From Metridium senile (Eukaryota > Cnidaria > Anthozoa > Actiniaria > Metridiidae), in the NCBI GenBank assembly GCA_949775045.1, contig OX459096.1, forward strand, positions 44,982,379 through 45,046,378: a DNA stretch of 64,000 nt, read 5' to 3'. Shown here one piece after another: positions 1-10,482 of this stretch. How positions within the stretch are numbered: the first letter of the stretch is position 1; the number at the start of each line of letters is the position of its first letter. Below the pieces are notes generated by a model, which did no database searches, was not told the origin of the DNA, and saw only the letters and a list, made by a program, of their open reading frames with translations. The translations under genes and the position numbers were made by a program.

Positions 1-514
1 AAGCTATCAAGATGTTTCTGGACAACTTAGACAAAGTTCCGGTAAGGTTTAAAGACTGTTTTGAGAAGTCTTGCATATAGAAATATTATAGTCATCACCA
101 TCATCATGCCATCATTGTGATCTAATTGTCGTTTTCTTCATTTCCATTGTAATGATCATCAACCTCATAGTCGTCCTAATCGTTGTCATCATCATCATCA
201 TCATCATCAACTGCAACATGATGATTACCACTTGTCTTTAATATGATTACCACTATTAGGGCCATCATAATGTTCATCAACATCATTATCATTGATATCA
301 TCATCATCATCATAATTTCTGTAGCCACCACCATCATAATCATTTACATTATCATAAAAAGTTGTTTTATTTTTAAGGTGGATGATGTTGTACGACAGCT
401 TAGCAAACGACCTGAGCTATTGCACATGGTAAAGATTGTTGATTTACCATCTTTATCTATCATGAAATGATGTCTTCCGTCTGTTTGTTTATTGTGTCTG
501 TCAATCTAAATCAC

Positions 515-551
<37 letters not shown>

Positions 552-3500
552 GATTAACCACCATGTCTTTTTCAGTATCTAGATACATTGTTACAAAGAA
601 ACCCTGAAGCAGGAACGGATTATCACGAGCTCCAGGTATAATACATCCATCCACTCATTCAATCATTCATCCATCCATCCATTCAACTCATTCATTCATT
701 CATTCATTCATTCATTCATTCATTCATTCATTCATTCATTCATTCATTCATTCATTCATTCATTCATTCATTCATTCATTCATTCATTCACATTCATTCA
801 TTTATTCATCCATCTATCCATCCAATCATTGATTGATTGATTTATTTATTTATTCATTCATTTATTCATCTATCCATCCATCCATTCAATCATTCATCCA
901 TCCATCCATTCATTGATTCATTGATTCATTCATATATTCATTCATCCATCCATTCATTCTTTTATTCTTATATTCTTATAGTTATTCATTGTTACATTCA
1001 TTTATTCATTCATTCTTCCATTCATCTATTTATTCATTCTTTCATTTATTCAATCATTCATTCACTCAATCATTCATTCATTCATTCATTCATTCATTCA
1101 TTCATTCATTCATTCATTCATTCATTCATTCATTCCCTCACTCCTTCCCTCACTTATTCAATTGTTTATTTATTCTTCATTCATTATTTACTTTCTTGCA
1201 GGTCGGCCTGTACGCTGAATATGATCGTGATCGTCTTCTTCCATTCTTACGTAACAGTAACTACTATCCATTACAAAAGGTGAGACTCTACACTTCTCTA
1301 CACCATTCGAGTACATTATTGCTCTGGACATGGTTGCCTTGGACATGGTTGCTCTGATTAGCTCTCATGTTATTCATAGATCCACAATTTGCTTGAGTGA
1401 ACATGAAACAATTGCGCAGTATTCCCACTGGAATATAGACAAACACCGTACACTGATTTCAGAAAGATTTACCGTATTTACTGTTTTTTTCCTAACGTAC
1501 TCTTATTAGAATACATAAATTCCAAGACAGACAAATAAAGTTTTCAGCAATCTATGTATATTTGTTCTGTATATTGAGAAAAAACGTTTTTGGCTTGTTG
1601 GACGGAGCAACAGTAACTAAGATAGAACACAATGGATAGTGGATCTATGAATTGTGTGTCTTAGATAGGGTACTGATCGATTTTATAAAGACACATTTGA
1701 AACAATGCGCATCACTATGCGTAAATACCACTCAAATATGGTTTATTTTGAATAGGGTATGGCTCCTTTACTCTTGAGTGTCTCAGGCTTTTAGATCTCA
1801 TGTGACACATCCCTATATCCAAACCCACCCGGTTAACATGATATTTATTGTGGCAGGCGTTAGCAGAATGTGAGCAACGACATCTTATCCCAGAGATGGT
1901 CTTCTTACATAGTAAGTTAAAAAACTGCAACTGGCTATTACGCATGCCTCGTTAAATAAAGTTATTGTATTGTAATGTATTGTATTGTACTGTATTGTAT
2001 TGCATTGTAAATATTCCCCCAAACAATAATAGCAAACTTGACGAGACGATGCTTTTTTGTCGTTACTTCATAGTTTTACTTGATATGTTTCGAGAGATTC
2101 AATTCTCATCGTCAACTATAGTAATTACAAAAGATTATTCTGACGGTGAGAGTTGAACTTTCGAAACATGTTCGAGTAAAGGACTGGGTACTTGTTTCCC
2201 TAATTAATTATAATTAAGAAATGAACCTCATAATTAAATAGAGCACATCAAGATATGTAAGATTCCTGAGATTTGGTGCTTTTGGTTGGATATTGAGTGA
2301 GTTAAAGCCATTCAAAACTGCCCAAAATTACAAAGGAATGTATGGATTGGAAGGACAGACCTCCTTCCAAACCACACATTTCCTTCTATCTTTAGGCATT
2401 TTTATGAGGCTGTATCTTGGTCAGAATACAACCAAATGCAGCCAAACTCGGGAATCGTACATATCTTGATATGCTCTATTTAATTATATAATTCATCATT
2501 CATTCATTCATTCATTCACACAAGTACCCAGTCCTTTACTCGTTTTGGAAAAGGCCAATAGAAAAGGAATGAGGTACGCCTTGTATTGACATAAGTAGTA
2601 GACTGTTGTAAGTATTAAATCATTTAGTTTGTACTCAGGTATTTGTGACGTGCAGTAAAATCGATTACCAATAATAATAAATTACCAATGAAGACACATT
2701 TGCTTCCCATGTGAACAAATGATGGTATTTTTACATGAACACGAGGGTAGTTAGTCCAAAACATTGGCTATTGAAATGGATCGGTTATAACAGTTAGGTC
2801 TTTTATTTTCCGAAAAACGTGATTGTCATGGTATATTGAAAACTGAAAACAAATAAATTAACGTTTTACACTTGTTTCTAGGTCGAATGGGAAACAATAA
2901 AAAGGCACTACAGTTAATTATCGATGATCTACAAGATGTTGAAAAGGTAGGCACTTTGTAGCCTCCACCGCAGGCTTCTCCGCTCCGTTTTATTTTATTG
3001 GGCTTCCTGTCTCGAGTGACCGGGAGAGATTGAGGACCCCATGAGAGAAAAAGGTAAATAAAGGTAAAGGAAAGGGTTGCCTGCGGAGGAGGCTAGGCAC
3101 TTTGTACTCTAGAAAGATATTTTTGAATACGCACAGACTTTATTTGTACGTACAGTTCTCTTGTTAAATTAATTTACGTTCTACTGTAAATACGTTAGGT
3201 GGGTGATTTCTTGCTGTTTGGCATAGTGGTAAAGGTGGGAGGAAAACACGCAAACTCACTTGAAATAAGAGTAGTCGTTCATACTCGACTTACGTTTCCA
3301 ACATGAAAAGCTATGGTGTGTTATAATTCATTTCGATTGACTTTCGATACTTTTTCAGGCCATGGACGTTATTGTTACTCAGTAGCACAAACAGAATATT
3401 CTGAATCAATCAGTACATTGAGGTTTAGAACGTCGCTTGGTCGTTAGGGGGACTTGGTGGGACTTGGTGGGAGGAGAGGGGGGGGGGGTCGTTGGGGGGA

Positions 3501-6500
3501 CTTGGTGTGTGGGGCAGGACTTGGAGTATGGGGGCGGGGAGTATTGTATAGCAATAGTATTTATTGTATTGACTATCGACACTTTCAGGCCATTGAGTTC
3601 TGTAAGGAACAAAGTGATGAAGATTTGTGGGAAGATCTTATAAAATATTCTCTTGACAAACCAGGTAAATAATGGTGCGATGATTGCGAATTTGGTGGTT
3701 GTGGTGCATAATAATGGTTATGATGTTGATCCTCGCGGTGTTGGTTGGTGGTGCGGATGATGATGATGTCATGGTGGTGTTAATGATGTTAGTGATGAAG
3801 ATCATGGTGTTGATGGTGGTGATAACGATGTTAGTGATGAAGATCATGGTGTTGATGGTGGTGATGGTGGTGATAACGATGTTAGTGATGAAGATCATGA
3901 TGTCATGGTGGTGATAACGATGTTAGTGATGAAGATCATGGTGTCATGGTGGTGATAACGATGTTAGTGATGAAGATCATGGTGTCATGGTGGTGATAAC
4001 GATGTTAGTGATGAAGATCATGGTGTTGATGGTGGTGATAACAATGTTAGTGATGAAGATCATGGTGTTGATGGTGGTGATAACGATGTTAGTGATGATG
4101 ATAGTGTTATGGCAAAAATGATAAAGATTGAGTCTGTTGTAATTCTTGCTTTGTTCTTCCATTCTGCAGCCTTCATCACGTGTCTTCTACACAACATCGG
4201 TACTCATGTCGACCCAATCAGACTTATTCAGGTATAACCATTTATGTATCTCACCTGATTTAGCATAGTGAGATATTTATGAGAGGGAAGTACTTACATA
4301 TTATATACCAAGAGAATATTAAGTTCTCTCATTCTAATGTTCTCTAGTATATATAATACCCATTTCAAAAATCGTTGTCGCAATCAAAGATTGTAAAGGA
4401 TGTCGGTAATTTGAAAATACTTGTTAATTGATTGCACGTCTTTTAAAAGAAATATTTGTTTCATCATCTACCACTGTAACAACTTGTTACAACCACGTAC
4501 AACCAAAATACGCTATGAATAAATCGAGAAGATATGGCGACATCCTATGCAGACTTCAGAGTGTGGACAGTAGCTTCTTTTTTTAATTATTATGTGTTCT
4601 TTAGCGTATTCAAGCTGGAATGAAGATTCCTGGTCTACGAGATTCACTGGTCAGGATACTACAGGATTATAACTTACAGGTACGTATATACTACTAATAC
4701 AGGCCGAAAGGAAAAGGGATGAGCTATATAGGAAACAAATGAGTTGACACTGATTTTTAAATGTGTTTTCTATAGTTCAGCGGTATGATTTTCCCGTGCT
4801 TTACTTGGAATTTGAGACTATTTCCACTACAAACCGAGACTTGTATGCGAATGCGATTTTTGTCAAATAAAGTATACATCGGTATATAACGTAACGTACA
4901 ATTGGAGTATTGTTGACTTTGTCATGAGATAGATATTACTTAGGGGTGGACAATTAGATTTTTGAGAGGGGGGGGGGGTTGTTAATTTTTTTTTTTTTTT
5001 TTTTTTGCAGGATATTGTTTTCCCATTCTACGTATGTGAAGGAATTTTTTTTTAACTTGCACGAATATTTTTTTTGTCATTGTTGCTGTGCACGATTTTT
5101 CTTTTTTTCTTTAATGGTGATCTCGAATTTGTTTTTGGTTTTTGCCCAACCACCTCCCCCCCCCCCCCCCCCCTTAAATCTAATGGGCCACCCCTTAGTT
5201 AGGCAGCAAGCAGCCAAACAGACAGACATTCAAGATTTCATGTTTTTGCAGATCTCGTTACGTGAAGGCTGTCAAAAGATATTGGTGAAAGACAGGTAAG
5301 GACTGACAATCTTTACAAGAAGTATTTGCCTCCTGGTAACTCCATGATAAAGACGTAACTTCTTTACGTCACTGGTTAACAGGCTCTTGACTAATTTATG
5401 AAAAAATTATGGAAGAATTGTTTTTCTTTCTGTACATCAGTTGATTTTTACTTGAAAGTGACCGGAATAAGACCATATTTTCATATTGAAATAAAAGATT
5501 ATATCATTTACTTTTGCTGCATAGGCACTTTAACTTGTTGACTTAGGTAGAGCTTGTTCGTTTTTAGAACGAAAGAGTGACAAGCAAGCGATGGCTAAAA
5601 CGATCCAACAAAAACAAACGACAACAGAAAATTCAAAAAAAAAAAAAAAAAACCACAACCAGAAAAGCAAACTAAAAACCATTAGAATAAATGGGACGCT
5701 AATGAATGGATGAAGTTTTGTACATTATTTACAGGACAGTATCTTGATTAATTGACAAATATTGTGATTTCTAGTGCATCGCTGATGCAAAGACTGAGTA
5801 AAGTACAGCAAAGAGGTGTAGGTGTTGATGGTAAGAATGTCCTATTATTTGATACTGATAGATTAATGTGCCAGTAAGGAAGGGGTCATGAACATTTTGA
5901 TCATGGATAGCAAATAACATCAAAGTAAAGTGTTTGTCTTGCAAATGTTGTATGTTTGCACCGCTATATTTCTACTGATTCTGCTAGACGTAAAGTGTTG
6001 GCCATGATCTTGCATACGTCCCATTGACGACATTCGCGATGAAAACGATTAAGACTGGACTTATTATCAGAAATAATTATGAGAATATATATTTTAGAAA
6101 TAGTAACAAAGATACGAGATACGTGTATTATATAATATAACATTCAGCGAATGTTTAATTGCAGATGAGACCACTTGCTCAGGGTGTAGAGCTTCAGTTA
6201 TAGCAGAAGGTAAAATATCATCATCATCAACATTAGTATTTGTCTGATCGTGATCAACATCAACATCATCATCGCCAACACCCTCATCATCATCGCCCTC
6301 GTCATCATCATCACCCTCGTCATCATCATCACCTTCGTTATCATCATCACCATTCCCATTATTGCCACCAGTACATCAGCATCGTCATCAGCAACAACCT
6401 CGTCATCCCCTCTGCTCCTCCCCATCATGATCATCATCATAATCTTCCTCACTCTCTCTTTCCTCCCCCTCATCATTATAATCATCCCCGTCAGCCTCTT

Positions 6501-7872
6501 CCTCTTCTTCGTCGCATCATCTTCTTTACCATTCGGCATCACATTCCCCACATTGTTATTACCATCATCATTACTATAATCGTCATTCACATGGTGTTCC
6601 TTCAGCTGACTTACTTACCATCTACTATTCGCTCGTTAGATCCACTCTTGAATACGCCTGTACCGTCTTGCATAACAGTCTCCCTAAATACTTGTCTGAT
6701 AAACTCGAACTTGTCCAAAAGAGAGCATTTAGAACTATCTATCCAAACACTCATTATAATGACGCGCTCCTCATCGCAAACTGCACCCGACTAGACTCAA
6801 GGAGAAACGAGCTTTGTTTAAAAACTTTAGAAAGAATGAAAGAGCCATCGGCTCGATTACACAACCTATTACCATCTACTCGTGCAATTGCCCACGGTCG
6901 CAATCTTCGTAATAACAACAATCTAACATTACCGAAGTGCAAAACAGAAAGATACAAAAAATCGTTTATTCCAGCAATGTGCTATAAACAGTAATTTTAG
7001 ATTTTTTATTATTGTATTTACATATTATCGACTTTTAAGCTTATATTTTATAAAAAAAAAATTCATATCTATTTATATATATACATTTTACTATTCAATT
7101 ATAATTATAATTTTGTTATTACGCAATTCAGCCTGATGGCTGCGATGTAATTGTTTTATAATAAACCATTTATATACATCATCATCATCACGCCCAATAT
7201 AGTTATCAACATAATCATCACTACTACCATCGGTGTTTACATCATTACCGCCATGATTATCATCAACAAGCCCCACATTATCATAACCATCATCACGCCC
7301 CACAATATCATTATCATCATCATAACCATCATCACGTCCCACATATATCATCACCATCAACACCCCCACAACTTTATCACCATCATCATAACCATCATCA
7401 CGTCCCACATTATCATCACCATCAACACCCCCACAACTTAATCACCATCGTCAACACCATCATCACGCCCCACATTATCATTACCATCATCATTACCATT
7501 ATCACTCTCCCTACTTTATCACCATCATCATCAACATCAACATGTCCTACATTATCATTACCATCCTCATTACCATCACCCTAACCATCATCACGCCCCA
7601 CAATATATCATTACCATCCCAATTACCATCACACCCCCCCCCCCCCCCCGCATCGTAATATTTATGTATGTATGATGCTGATGACAGTCTATTTCTTATC
7701 TACAGATAGTCGTAACGCGTCCAATATCTTGGTGTTCTTCTGTAAGCACGTCTACCATGAAGATTGCCTTCCATCTGTACGAAACCTTGGATCATTTTGT
7801 CAGATATGTACAGGGAAAACACAACGATTACGGCGGTCCATCAAAAGTCGTAGTGGCTCCATGTACAAATAA
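1..7872 (+). CDS. VPS41: VPS41, HOPS/vacuolar tethering subunit, C-terminal part (5' end outside window)
   Basis: VPS41 is a HOPS subunit that tethers late endosomes, AP-3 vesicles and lysosomes for fusion. Thirteen exons join in frame to 290 residues: 1-41 (codon starts at 3), 378-428, 576-635, 1202-1279, 1857-1911, 2882-2946, 3589-3664, 4170-4231, 4605-4679, 5252-5295, 5775-5830, 6165-6209, 7706-7872. All introns are GT/AG. Recognition rests on conserved stretches of the VPS41 clathrin-heavy-chain-like repeat (LYAEYDRDRLLPFLR, AIEFCKEQSDEDLWEDLI, NIGTHVDPIRLI, SLVRILQDYNLQ) followed by a C-terminal RING-H2 (CSGC ... CKHVYHEDC ... CQIC). The protein ends SGSMYK. The N-terminal WD-repeat part lies upstream of the window. 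The stop codon overlaps an AATAAA hexamer (7868-7873), which is probably chance. Family assignment is secure; exon ends are read by eye. Confidence 0.95.
494..552. repeat. (CTGT)n microsatellite
   Basis: CTGT tetranucleotide tract in the VPS41 intron just before the exon at 576. Confidence 0.95.
645..1150. repeat. (ATTC)n / (CATC) microsatellite
   Basis: Near-perfect ATTC repeats at about 675-800 and 1065-1133, with degenerate CATC/ATTC copies between. They fill the VPS41 intron 636-1201 almost completely. Long open frames here are products of the repeat. Confidence 0.95.
1280..2172. other. VPS41 introns around the exon at 1857-1911, no element recognised
   Basis: Apart from the exon at 1857-1911 and a short TGTAT-rich tract at about 1965-2010, I see no gene, RNA or repeat with recognisable ends. 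Confidence 0.5.
2173..2541. mobile_element. Fold-back (MITE-like) element with two nested inverted repeats
   Basis: Outer arms CGAGTAAAGGACTGGGTACT (2173) and its reverse complement (ending 2541) are perfect. An inner pair, TTAAATAGAGCACATCAAGA at about 2234 and its near-complement at about 2465-2485, lies inside. The element sits in the VPS41 intron before the exon at 2882 and has no coding capacity. Confidence 0.8.
2542..2881. other. VPS41 intron remainder, no element recognised
   Basis: Unique-looking AT-rich intron between the fold-back element and the exon at 2882. Confidence 0.5.
2959..3094. mobile_element. MITE, TIR TAGCCTCC, 9-bp target duplication (copy 1)
   Basis: The 136-bp element begins TAGCCTCCACCGCAGGC and ends GCCTGCGGAGGAGGCTA (one mismatch in 17). 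It is flanked by a perfect 9-bp duplication GGCACTTTG (2950-2958 and 3095-3103). The left duplicate begins 4 bp after the exon end at 2946, so the insertion lies just inside the splice donor. A second member of the family is at 31657-31731. Confidence 0.88.
3104..3480. other. VPS41 intron with decoy 3' splice site
   Basis: The stretch around 3334-3365 repeats the true acceptor context at 3568-3597, including TTTCAGGCCAT. Read in the intron's phase, the decoy gives AMDVIVTQ and then a stop. Confidence 0.6.
3690..4115. repeat. GATGTTAGTGATGAAGATCATGG minisatellite
   Basis: About eight to nine copies of a 39-51-bp unit built from GATGTTAGTGATGAAGATCA and GGTGGTGATAAC. They fill the VPS41 intron between 3664 and 4170. 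Confidence 0.9.
4232..4604. other. VPS41 intron, no element recognised
   Basis: I see nothing beyond an AT-rich intron. Confidence 0.5.
4943..5194. mobile_element. TIR element, GGGGTGGAC family, TTA target duplication (copy 1)
   Basis: The element starts GGGGTGGACAATTAGATTT and ends AAATCTAATGGGCCACCCC, with TTA on both sides (4940-4942 and 5195-5197). It carries long G, T and C homopolymer runs. A 3-bp TTA/TAA duplication is typical of PIF/Harbinger transposons; that class call is inference. Copy 2 is at 11546-11779. Confidence 0.82.
5296..5774. other. VPS41 intron, no element recognised
   Basis: Contains only a short poly(A) run near 5635-5651. Confidence 0.5.
5831..6164. other. VPS41 intron, no element recognised
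   Basis: AT-rich intron between the exons ending at 5830 and starting at 6165; no repeat or RNA gene seen. Confidence 0.5.
6210..6590. repeat. (ATC)n / CATCATCACC simple repeat
   Basis: Trinucleotide CAT/ATC tract with CGTCATCATCATCACC-type units, immediately upstream of the LINE fragment. Confidence 0.9.
6590..7170 (+). mobile_element. 3' end of a non-LTR retrotransposon (LINE), reverse transcriptase C-terminus
   Basis: The reading frame HGVPSADLLTIYYSLVRSTL (from about 6590) continues as EYACTVLHNSLPKYLSDKLE and LVQKRAFRTIYPN to a stop at 6994. This is the thumb-region signature found at the end of many animal LINE reverse transcriptases (LEYACxxxHxxLPKYL...LExVQKRA). A 3' untranslated part follows to about 7170 and ends in an ATC repeat. 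The 5' part of the element is missing, so it is dead on arrival, inside the last VPS41 intron. Confidence 0.85.
7170..7650. repeat. (ATC)n-based minisatellite, CATCACGCCCCACATTATCA units
   Basis: Simple ATC repeats with a longer order of 40-80 bp built on CACGCCCCACA. It ends in a C run at 7637-7649, 56 bp before the last VPS41 exon. Confidence 0.88.
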
Positions 7873-8775
7873 ATACTGATGACTGGTCAGAATAGCGTAG
7901 GAAGGGAGTCGCGCCTTGTTTACTTATTGAAATCTCTAAATTGCTAAAGTATAACAAAATATTCAAATATCTCGTGAAAATTAACAATGAATAGGTGGGC
8001 GTAGTGTTTACAAGTGTTGGTATTGTGATGCTTATTTGCCAATCATTTTCACAATAGATTTTTTAACTTCCTTTGTTCCAACAAAGGTTGGTTGGCAAAC
8101 CCATAATATAATAACAAAATACATCACTGCAGTACGCCACCATAAGTTATGAGGTTTTTGTTGTACCACATGACTGCTTTTGAGCAAAACCATTGGTCAC
8201 AAGCTATCACATGGTACAAAAAAACAAGACACGATTTCAGTCAAACGAGCATTTTGCCACACTTGATTTCTATAGAAAGTTTCTTATCTTAAAAGAAAGT
8301 TTGTTCTTTTTCGCGACAACTTCAGTTTCAGTGAACCGAAAGCTGATAAGCAATATAATGGAATTGTGTAATGTACATAGCATAATCCAAGAAATATCAA
8401 AGTAAAATCTTGCATCTTACAATCAATACCATAAAAAATACTTTGGAAACAAACGAATTATCAGTCGGTTTCGAGGGTTTTGATCGTCGTGATATCGTGA
8501 TATATAATCAATGGTGATGTAAGCTTTATTTTTTGAAGTTGAAACTTAGAAACGCCTAGAAGACACTGAAAAGCAAAGTGATTTATATTATGAATTTGCA
8601 ATTTATGGATGTTCGGAAAACTCGTAATATAGTGATTCATCTAAATACAAACACTAATTTCCCTTCGCTTTCGAACAATCGTTAAGAGAACACGTACACT
8701 TCCGGTTACAACGAGCGTCACGCAACCACCGTGTCACGTCACGGTATATACACCCATTGGAATATTTAACAATTA
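7873..8775. other. VPS41 3' flank, no gene recognised
   Basis: 3' untranslated and spacer sequence. I see no further exon, RNA gene or repeat. Confidence 0.5.
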
Positions 8776-8878
8776 TTCGCCGAAGGCGAAGTGATTATCG
8801 GTGAATATTTACCGAGCGGTGAGTCTTCGAGATGCGAGGTAAATATTCACCGATAATCACTTCGCCTGAGGTGAATAA
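8776..8878. repeat. Inverted repeat, GCGAAGTGATTATCGGTGAA arms
   Basis: Arms of about 30 bp at 8784-8813 and 8838-8867 are perfect complements (AGGCGAAGTGATTATCGGTG ...). The repeat directly adjoins the TIR element at 8884 and may be part of the same mobile unit. Confidence 0.8.
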
Positions 8879-8883
8879 ATGTT

Positions 8884-9259
8884 TTAGTATAAATACAAAG
8901 GTGATTATTTCAAAAAAGAAAGAAGGAAACAGCATTGAAAGTGAAAATATTTTATTTTTTAAAGGCGCGACCGTTACGCGTAAAAATTGTAAACTTTGTC
9001 TCGCATATAATGACAAAAAAGAAAAAACGTGAAAATTTACTATGATACCTCTAAATAGCTTGACACCAAACTTAGAAGCCTCTTTTGTCGATTTTGGGAC
9101 AGCATTTTCTTTAAAGTTTTCAATTTCATCTTCGCTAACAGTGCCAAAACAACTACTGGCAGCCATTTTGTCCGAAAAGGTGATTATCGGCTGATAATCC
9201 GAGATAGCAAACCAATCAGAGCGCGCGATTTTGTATAATCACCTTTGTATTTATACTAA
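8884..9259 (-). mobile_element. TIR element carrying the start of a transposon-type gene
   Basis: Perfect 25-bp terminal repeats begin TTAGTATAAATACAAAGGTG. On the minus strand an ATG at 9166 opens MAASSCFGTVSEDEIENFKE and NAVPKSTKEASKFGVKLFRG before the frame loses likeness. This opening resembles the N-terminus of the large animal family of DUF3504/KIAA1958-like proteins, thought to derive from Crypton-type tyrosine recombinases. Only that first part is present, so it is a broken or non-autonomous copy. The sequence upstream of the ATG (AATCAGAGCGCGCG) looks promoter-like. The terminal repeats are seen directly; the family name is from memory and moderate. Confidence 0.65.
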
Positions 9260-10482
9260 TTAGAAATGTGGTGACATAATTAACTAGATATTGCTTTAAT
9301 TAATAAATAATTACTATTCATAAATATCAAGACACTTTAAATGATAATTAGTTGGTAGGAAGATAATAGCAATTTCCCTTCGCTTCATTGTTTCGGATGA
9401 AACAGTTTAAGCAACATCCCCGATGATTGTAAACAAGTGTACGCATTTTCCTACCCCGTGTTGCATCCGGAATTTTATTCCTTACAAAGAATAGCATTTT
9501 TTAGCATAAAAAATATTCAAATGACTGTAAAAAGAAAACGTAATACAATTATGTGATGTTGTCCTTAAATAAATTTAAAATATAATTTGACTTTCTCGAT
9601 TTTATTTGATTTTAATTAAATAGCTGAACTTGTTGAGGGATACAGCCATTTGATTTCAAGATGTGGTTTACCATAGTACATTTCCTTTGCAGTGGTGAAA
9701 TTCCTTCTCAATATTTGAAGTGATCTAATTGCATTCAAGTTTCCGAAGCTCATACCCAAATTTGGCTGTCTCCTTAGACGAAACCGGAATCGGCCTGAAT
9801 CATACTTGATTTCATATTTACCAAACAAGCGCAGTCAAAAGTAATATTTATATATGACAAAAGATTTTTTTGCTCAAAACTCGAGTTTCTACGTTTGTTT
9901 TAATTATTTAGGTGAAAAGAATCGAAACTTGATCTACTAAAGGTCAGCAAGAAATCTGCTACCGACTATTTTCGTAAACAGAGAAAAGAGGTACGAAAAA
10001 CATTGGTTTAATATTAATTTCACATTTTAATATATTTGTAATCGTTATCATCTGTTAGAACCCGAAATAATCCCGCAACCAACGGGGGTCCCTCGATACA
10101 ATCCCGAAGGCGGGGCGAATTATTATTTTGGACTTGGACTTAGCTCGCGTTGATGAAGAGTTGTCTTCGACTTATTCAAGCGTTCTATTTTTCTTTTAGG
10201 ACTTTATCTTGCATGTTCATTGTCACAAGATTGTTCATATCGTAAAGTAGGTAAGCTGGAGTACAAAACAGTTTTGTTTGTGTGTTTTGAAGACTGTATT
10301 TCAGAAAGACGGTAAAGAAATGATAGACTTGCGTGTTTCGCATGAAAACATTCAAAATTTGCACCTACTACGCCTCTACACTGCCCTCGTGTTTGAATAC
10401 GATCTTGAGAGTAATAATTCAGGACTTTTCTTTCAGTTTTAAGTGGATGTTTGACCCTAACGACATCTCCATCGCTTCAAAA
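9260..10482. promoter_or_regulatory. Upstream flank and probable 5' UTR/promoter region of the integrin gene
   Basis: No coding region is recognised. The flank between the mobile element and the integrin ATG must hold the promoter or a 5' untranslated exon, but I cannot place a TATA box or start site. A GC-richer patch lies at 10075-10120. Confidence 0.35.

Noticed and set aside
3359..3388. Possible alternative start of the VPS41 exon (AMDVIVTQ)
   Set aside because: Meets a stop after eight residues and is less conserved than AIEFCKEQ at 3589. Kept only as a decoy-site observation.
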